Source of the DNA: Vibrio sp. ED004
GTDB taxonomy: Bacteria; Pseudomonadota; Gammaproteobacteria; Enterobacterales; Vibrionaceae
Length of the DNA: 64,000 nt
NCBI RefSeq assembly: GCF_023206395.1
Contig: NZ_CP066149.1
Coordinates: forward strand, 496,001 to 560,000
Direction: 5' to 3'
Of this stretch, positions 59,367 to 64,000 are shown piece after piece. The position numbers were made by a program, and so were the translations under genes. Numbering within the stretch: the stretch's first letter is position 1; each line of letters opens with the position of its first letter. Under the pieces are notes generated by a model that worked only from the letters and a program-made list of their open reading frames with translations, did not search any database and was not told the DNA's origin.

Positions 59367-59400
59367 AAAAAAGCTCAATCGAAAGATTGGGCTTTTTTCG
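59367..59400 (+). terminator. Terminator of tRNA-Asn
   Basis: AAAAAAGCTCAATC (59367-59380) pairs with GATTGGGCTTTTTT (59385-59398) with two weak central positions and a GAAA loop. Confidence 0.85.
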
Positions 59401-59448
59401 TATATAACTGCGACTAACTTGTTCCAAGTTAATGTCACACCCGAATCG

Positions 59449-59494
59449 TCGGACCGTCCCATCCGCCCGCGTTCAAGTCTCGACAAGGGGGCCA
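59449..59494 (+). pseudogene. Decayed 3' half of a tRNA
   Basis: GCGTTCAAGTCTCGAC followed by AAGGGGGCCA looks like a T arm, acceptor strand and encoded CCA, close to the intact tRNA-Asn 3' end (GTTCAAGTCTTGCAAGGGGAGCCA in three parts). An anticodon-arm-like CGGACCGTCCCATCCG precedes it. No 5' acceptor strand matches. A second terminator (59504-59530) follows, so an ancestral tRNA-plus-terminator unit was probably duplicated and decayed. Confidence 0.7.
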
Positions 59495-59503
59495 AATTTA
59501 AAG

Positions 59504-59530
59504 AAGCCGCATCACTCGATGCAGCTTTTT
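59504..59530 (+). terminator. Terminator behind the tRNA remnant
   Basis: AAGCCGCATC (59504-59513) pairs with GATGCAGCTT (59518-59527) with one mismatch, followed by T. The 330 bp from here to rsxA show no gene; they should hold the rsx promoter. Confidence 0.65.
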
Positions 59531-59860
59531 GCGTTTTGAAGCTTTTAGTCGGCATTTTGCTATTTTTTGACGTTCCTTCGATAACTCGACTCGCCCAAGA
59601 ACCAACAATTATTCCCCTGTAATTAGAACTAAGAGCACACTCAACTCACGAGTGATCTTGTCAAAGATCCAACTCAACCACTCCTATAAACTTGTCTCAC
59701 CAAGTAAAAATTGCCCGTCTATACTTAGTGTGACTTTAATAATCAAACGATTACCTGATGTTTTTTTCACCAAGTGTCTAAATCCCTAGTGATCCTTGGT
59801 TGTTATTAGGTGAGCAAAGCAGGATAATATCGGGATCGGAATCTCAAGAATTAATCCATT

Positions 59861-60439
59861 ATGACCGAATACCTTTTGTTGTTGGTTGGCACAGTGCTAG
59901 TCAATAACTTTGTGCTAGTGAAGTTTTTAGGGCTATGTCCTTTCATGGGAGTCTCCAAGAAACTGGAGACTGCGATTGGCATGGGCCTCGCGACGACTTT
60001 CGTTCTGACGTTAGCGTCGGTATCTGCATACCTAGTAGAAACCTACATCCTTACCCCTCTGGGTATTGAATACCTGCGTACCATGAGCTTCATCTTGGTT
60101 ATCGCGGTGGTTGTTCAATTTACGGAAATGGTCGTTCACAAAACCAGCCCGACTCTTTATCGCCTATTGGGTATCTTCTTACCTCTTATCACCACCAACT
60201 GCGCGGTATTAGGTGTGGCACTTTTGAACATCAATGAAAACCACAACTTCATCCAGTCGATCATCTATGGTTTCGGCGCAGCGGTGGGTTTCTCTCTTGT
60301 TCTGATCCTATTTGCTGCGATGCGTGAGCGTATTGCGGTTGCTGATGTTCCAATGCCATTCAAAGGCGCATCAATTGCGATGATCACAGCAGGCCTAATG
60401 TCTCTGGCATTTATGGGCTTTACTGGGTTGGTGAAATAA
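59861..60439 (+). CDS. rsxA: Electron transport complex subunit RsxA/RnfA
   Basis: Inner-membrane subunit of the Rsx/Rnf complex, which couples electron transfer to ion movement and in E. coli keeps SoxR reduced. Six membrane segments, conserved opening [29 protein letters not shown] with the cluster cysteine at C26 (residue 26 of the stretch LGLCPF) and a second in the TTNCAVLG motif. 192 residues. First gene of rsxABCD. Confidence 0.96.
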   Translation: MTEYLLLLVGTVLVNNFVLVKFLGLCPFMGVSKKLETAIGMGLATTFVLTLASVSAYLVETYILTPLGIEYLRTMSFILVIAVVVQFTEMVVHKTSPTLYRLLGIFLPLITTNCAVLGVALLNINENHNFIQSIIYGFGAAVGFSLVLILFAAMRERIAVADVPMPFKGASIAMITAGLMSLAFMGFTGLVK

Positions 60440-60441
60440 GC

Positions 60442-61035
60442 ATGAGTACCATTTTAATTGCGATCATTGCGCTAGCCGTTTTAGCCGCTGTTTTTGGCGC
60501 TATTTTGGGCTTTGCTTCTATCCGTTTTAAAGTAGAAGCCGACCCTATCGTTGATCAAATCGATACCATTTTACCGCAAACTCAATGTGGCCAATGTGGC
60601 TACCCAGGTTGTCGCCCATACGCAGAGGCGATCGCTAACGGAGACAAGATCAACAAATGTCCTCCTGGCGGCCAAGCAACCATTGAAAAGCTAGCAGACT
60701 TAATGGGCGTAGAAGTTGAAGACTCCGCTCATGACTTAGATAACAAAGTAAAAACCGTTGCTTTCATTCATGAAGATATGTGTATCGGCTGTACCAAGTG
60801 CATTCAAGCCTGCCCTGTCGACGCCATTGTTGGTGGCACTAAGGCACTGCACACAGTTATCAAAGATGAATGTACAGGTTGTGATCTATGTGTCGCACCG
60901 TGCCCTACTGACTGTATCGAAATGATTCCAGTGGCAACAACGACTGAAAATTGGAAATGGCAGATGAACATCATTCCTGTTACAGATATCACTAACCAAG
61001 CGACTGATGCAACTGTGTCAGAGCCTAAAGCGTAG
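60442..61035 (+). CDS. rsxB: Electron transport complex subunit RsxB/RnfB
   Basis: Membrane-anchored ferredoxin-like subunit. An N-terminal membrane segment (about 3-25), a four-cysteine cluster domain (CGQCGYPGC with a later CPPGG, about 50-75), and two [4Fe-4S] ferredoxin motifs ([12 protein letters not shown] and [12 protein letters not shown], about 115-160). 197 residues. It starts 2 bp after rsxA and ends 7 bp before rsxC. Confidence 0.97.
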   Translation: MSTILIAIIALAVLAAVFGAILGFASIRFKVEADPIVDQIDTILPQTQCGQCGYPGCRPYAEAIANGDKINKCPPGGQATIEKLADLMGVEVEDSAHDLDNKVKTVAFIHEDMCIGCTKCIQACPVDAIVGGTKALHTVIKDECTGCDLCVAPCPTDCIEMIPVATTTENWKWQMNIIPVTDITNQATDATVSEPKA

Positions 61036-61042
61036 GGTTAGT

Positions 61043-63967
61043 ATGATCTCTTTAATTGAACAAATTCGCGCGGGCTCTATTTGGAACTTCCCTGGCGGCG
61101 TGCACCCTGCTGAAAACAAGAAACAGTCCAATACCACTGACATCGTTCACGCAAGGCTTCCTGAAGAAATCGTTCTTCCGGTAAAACAGCACATCGGTAA
61201 GCCAGGTAACTTATTGGTTGCTGCGGGTGACACCGTACTAAAAGGCCAACAACTGACAGCCTTGGACACGGGTTTTACCTTGCCAGTACACGCACCAACA
61301 TCGGGTGTGATTACCGCTATTGAACCAAGAACTACCGCTCACCCTTCAGGCTTAAGTGAACTCAGTGTAGTCATTAAACCTGACGGCTTAGACACTTGGA
61401 TTGAAAAACACCCAGTTGAAGACTTTTCAACAAAAACCTCAGACGAACTGCTTGATGTGATTCGCCAAGCTGGTATTTCAGGCATGGGCGGTGCAGGCTT
61501 CCCTACCGCGAAAAAGCTTCAGTCAGGACTTGGGCGTACTGACATTTTGATCGTCAACGCTGCTGAGTGTGAACCTTACATCACCTCTGATGACAAGTTG
61601 CTTCAAGAACATGCCGAAGAAGTACTAAAAGGCATCGAAGTGGTTGAACACATCCTTCAACCCAAACTGACGGTTATCGGCATTGAAGACAACAAGCCAG
61701 ACGCGATAAAAGCACTTGAGATAGCCGCGAAAGACAAAGATATCGTCATTCGTGTTATCCCAACCAAATACCCTTCAGGCGGTGAGAAGCAACTTATCAA
61801 GATCCTCACTAATAAAGAGGTTCCTGCTGGCGGCATCCCTGCTGACATCGGTGTTTTGGTTCAGAACGTTGGCTCTCTCTACTCAATTAAGAGAGCAGTA
61901 ATCGACGGTGAACCTGTCGTTAACCGCGTTGTGACTTTGACCGGTAAGACCTTTAAGCAACCTCGTAACGTTTGGGCACTTCTAGGCACGCCAGTACATG
62001 AGTTGCTTGAAGAGTTTGGCTACAAAGCCGATAAAAAGCTGCCGCGTTTGATTTTGGGCGGTCCTATGATGGGCTTCACCTTGCCACATGCCAATGTGCC
62101 AATCACTAAAACGTCGAACTGTATTTTAGCGCCAACGCGTCGTGAGATTTCTCCAAGCACTTACGAAATGGAATGTATTCGATGCAGTGCTTGTGCCGAA
62201 GCTTGTCCTGCCTCTCTACTGCCTCAACAGCTGCAATGGCACGCGAAAGCCAATGAGCTGGACAAGTGCGAAGAGCTAAATATTAAAGACTGTATTGAAT
62301 GTGGTGCTTGTGCGTTTGTGTGTCCAAGTGAAATTCCTCTTGTTCAGTACTATCGCCAAGCGAAAGCCGAAATCAAAACAAGAAAAGACGAAGCAACAGC
62401 CGCAGAGCGTGCCAAGGTTCGTTTCGAAGAGAAAAACGCTCGTATGGAGCGTGACAAAGCAGAACGCGAAAACCGCTTCAAGAAAGCCGCGGATAACCGT
62501 CGTAAAGACATGAAAGCGGCAGACGGTGACGATGCAATTGCTGCTGCGATTGCACGAGTTAAAGCACAAAAAGCAGCTGCTGATCAGGCTCCAAGTGAAG
62601 AGCCAACAGTGAAACCTGCGGTAGCGGCTGCAATTGCTAAGGCAAAAGCGAAACAAGCTGCGGCTCAGAAAGCAGACGGTGCTGAACCAGACAACTCTGA
62701 GATGTCGAAGCTACGTGAAGAACGTAAGCGTCAAGCTCGAGAGCGCAAAGCACAACAAGCTGCTGCTGACGCTCCAGATGAAAGCTCTGGTGATGGCAAG
62801 AAAGATGCTGTTGCTGCCGCTATCGCTCGTGCTAAAGCTAAGAAAGCACAACAAGCGGAATCAGCTTATGATGCTCCAGCAGAAAGTACTGGTGATGCCA
62901 AGAAAGACGCCGTTGCTGCTGCGATTGCACGCGCTAAAGCGAAAAAAGCACAACAAGCGGAATCAGCTTCTGACGCTCCAGCTGAAAGCTCTGGCGATGC
63001 CAAGAAAGACGCCGTTGCTGCCGCTATTGCTCGCGCTAAAGCAAAGAAAGCACAGCAAGCAGAATCAGCTTCTGACGCTCCAACTGAAACTACTGGCGAT
63101 GCCAAGAAAGACGCAGTTGCTGCCGCAATAGCTCGCGCTAAAGCGAAGAAAGCTCAGCAAGCGGAATCAGCTATTCAAACAGAAAGTGAAGCTCCAACTG
63201 GAAGCTCTGGCGACGCTAAGAAAGACGCCGTTGCTGCAGCTATCGCTCGTGCTAAAGCGAAGAAAGCTCAACAAGCGGAATCAGCTTCTGATGCTCCTGT
63301 TGAAAGTACTGGTGATGCCAAGAAAGATGCAGTTGCTGCTGCGATTGCACGTGCTAAAGCGAAGAAAGCACAGCAAGCGGAATCGGCTATTCAAACAGAA
63401 AGTGAAGCTCCATCTGGAAGCTCTGGCGATGCTAAAAAAGACGCAGTTGCTGCGGCCATTGCACGCGCTAAAGCGAAGAAAGCTCAGCAAGCAAAACAAG
63501 CTGAGACAGTAGAAACGCCTGAGCCAGTAATTGAAGTTGAAGCTGAAACTCAACAAGATTCAGTCGATCCTAAAAAAGCCGCTGTTGCTGCCGCTATCGC
63601 GCGCGCTAAAGCGAAGAAAGCTCAGCAAGTGAAACAGGCTGAGACAGCAGAAACGCCTGATCCAGTGCTCGAAGTAGTAGCTGATACTCAACCAGAAGCT
63701 GTCGATCCTAAGAAAGCCGCGGTTGCTGCCGCTATCGCACGTGCTAAAGCGAAGAAAGCACAGCAAGCTAAGCAGGTCGAAGCTGAAGAAATCACTCCTG
63801 AAGCCGTGGCTGAACCATTAATTGAAAAAGAGACTGTGGTTGAATCTGAGGCTCAATCAGAACCCGTCGATCCTAAGAAAGCAGCCGTTGCTGCCGCAAT
63901 TGCTCGTGCTAAAGCAAGAAAAGCGCAGCAAGAGCAAGATAAAAAGAACAATGAGGAGAAAGAGTAG
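61043..63967 (+). CDS. rsxC: Electron transport complex subunit RsxC/RnfC with long repeat tail
   Basis: NADH-dehydrogenase-like subunit that feeds electrons into the complex. Flavin/NADH-binding region with GMGGAGFPTAKKL (about 150-162), an SLBB domain, and two [4Fe-4S] motifs (CIRCSACAEACP, CIECGACAFVCP, about 378-428). From about residue 494 to the end the chain is a repeat: ten near-identical units around KKDAVAAAIARAKAKKAQQ, preceded by two weaker ones. I start at the ATG at 61043 (MISLIEQ), 974 residues; the frame is open from 61007 but would overlap rsxB. E. coli RsxC is about 740 residues, and the tail accounts for the difference. Confidence 0.95.
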   Translation: MISLIEQIRAGSIWNFPGGVHPAENKKQSNTTDIVHARLPEEIVLPVKQHIGKPGNLLVAAGDTVLKGQQLTALDTGFTLPVHAPTSGVITAIEPRTTAHPSGLSELSVVIKPDGLDTWIEKHPVEDFSTKTSDELLDVIRQAGISGMGGAGFPTAKKLQSGLGRTDILIVNAAECEPYITSDDKLLQEHAEEVLKGIEVVEHILQPKLTVIGIEDNKPDAIKALEIAAKDKDIVIRVIPTKYPSGGEKQLIKILTNKEVPAGGIPADIGVLVQNVGSLYSIKRAVIDGEPVVNRVVTLTGKTFKQPRNVWALLGTPVHELLEEFGYKADKKLPRLILGGPMMGFTLPHANVPITKTSNCILAPTRREISPSTYEMECIRCSACAEACPASLLPQQLQWHAKANELDKCEELNIKDCIECGACAFVCPSEIPLVQYYRQAKAEIKTRKDEATAAERAKVRFEEKNARMERDKAERENRFKKAADNRRKDMKAADGDDAIAAAIARVKAQKAAADQAPSEEPTVKPAVAAAIAKAKAKQAAAQKADGAEPDNSEMSKLREERKRQARERKAQQAAADAPDESSGDGKKDAVAAAIARAKAKKAQQAESAYDAPAESTGDAKKDAVAAAIARAKAKKAQQAESASDAPAESSGDAKKDAVAAAIARAKAKKAQQAESASDAPTETTGDAKKDAVAAAIARAKAKKAQQAESAIQTESEAPTGSSGDAKKDAVAAAIARAKAKKAQQAESASDAPVESTGDAKKDAVAAAIARAKAKKAQQAESAIQTESEAPSGSSGDAKKDAVAAAIARAKAKKAQQAKQAETVETPEPVIEVEAETQQDSVDPKKAAVAAAIARAKAKKAQQVKQAETAETPDPVLEVVADTQPEAVDPKKAAVAAAIARAKAKKAQQAKQVEAEEITPEAVAEPLIEKETVVESEAQSEPVDPKKAAVAAAIARAKARKAQQEQDKKNNEEKE
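62520..63955 (+). repeat. Coding tandem repeat in rsxC
   Basis: Ten units of 33-55 codons, each with the core KKDAVAAAIARAKAKKAQQ or a close variant (KKAAVAAAIARAKAKKAQQ in the last three), start near 62793; two degenerate units precede them from about 62520. Spacers vary (SASDAPAESS, IQTESEAPTGSS, KQAETVETPEP). Synonymous codons differ between units while the core protein hardly changes. Confidence 0.95.
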
Positions 63968-64000
63968 TGGCCTTCTTTATCGCCAGCTCACCGCACGCAC
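63967..64000 (+). CDS. rsxD: Electron transport complex subunit RsxD/RnfD, N-terminal part only
   Basis: The first 11 codons before the window end: GTG start, then AFFIASSPHA, which matches the RsxD opening (E. coli MVFRIASSPY). The GTG overlaps the last base of the rsxC stop codon. RsxD is an FMN-bearing membrane subunit of the complex. Confidence 0.88.
   Translation, partial: MAFFIASSPHA

Noticed and set aside
59295..59622. Frames of 86-107 codons over tRNA-Asn and its remnant
   Set aside because: They translate the tRNA and terminators. Such tRNA-derived frames recur in databases as false proteins.
62634..63766. Several 68-165 codon frames in other frames of rsxC
   Set aside because: They are shadows of the coding repeat, which keeps alternative frames open.
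62793..63955. Possible CRISPR-like array
   Set aside because: The periodicity is in codons of an intact gene, the units are translated and there are no short identical repeats with unique spacers.

Overview
The window reads as chromosome 1 of a marine Vibrio. The evidence is a LuxU-LuxO phosphorelay pair with a divergent Qrr1 small RNA behind a sigma-54 promoter and a LuxO box, a 279-residue FadR of the long Vibrio type beside nhaB, a gammaproteobacterial Rsx/Rnf operon, and Vibrio-like core gene orders throughout. The Splendidus clade is possible from the style of the short intergenic repeats, but that is only an impression. Nearly everything is core chromosome. No prophage, genomic island, CRISPR array or defence locus was seen, and I found no clearly new multi-gene system.

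Layout. 1-9,943 (minus): the fatty-acid cluster yceD-rpmF-plsX-fabH-fabD-fabG-acpP-fabF-pabC-mltG-tmk-holB-tatD, with hairpins inside the operon at fabH/fabD, acpP/fabF and fabF/pabC. 10,093-15,692: maf, rluC, and rne with a long structured leader. 15,952-25,445: SulP transporter, low-molecular-weight tyrosine phosphatase, cobinamide adenosyltransferase, AsmA, udk, apbC, metG. 25,667-31,874: DUF1456 protein, fadR, nhaB, dsbB, YecA/SEC-C protein, dusC. 31,933-42,326: Cache-type GGDEF protein, GH13 maltodextrin enzyme, orphan ABC substrate-binding protein, yfbV, ackA-pta, second GGDEF protein. 42,323-49,045 (minus): glutathionyl-hydroquinone reductase and the oppABCDF operon. 49,678-52,728 (minus): moaABCDE with a probable Moco RNA leader. 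53,064-58,774: YvcK-like protein, a decayed IS200-type element, luxU, luxO, qrr1, uvrB. 59,284-64,000: tRNA-Asn and rsxA-rsxB-rsxC-rsxD (rsxD cut by the window end).

How the genes work together. The first block makes malonyl-ACP-derived acyl chains (FabD, FabH, FabG, FabF, AcpP) and passes them to phospholipid (PlsX). FadR, further along, controls fatty-acid metabolism in vibrios. AckA-Pta interconverts acetyl-CoA and acetate. OppABCDF imports oligopeptides. MoaABCDE makes molybdopterin, and its leader RNA probably senses cofactor. LuxU passes phosphate to LuxO, which with sigma-54 drives Qrr1. The Rsx complex is a membrane electron pump or SoxR-reducing system.

Most interesting non-gene structure: a 266-bp MITE-like element with 18-bp terminal inverted repeats between moaA and moaB; two copies of a 125-145 bp imperfect palindrome at gene 3' ends; seven perfect copies of a heptanucleotide just past the rluC stop codon; a frameshifted IS200-type transposase beside luxU; a decayed tRNA 3' half with its own terminator behind tRNA-Asn; two successive hairpins between ackA and pta; and a tenfold alanine/lysine-rich repeat at the RsxC C terminus.
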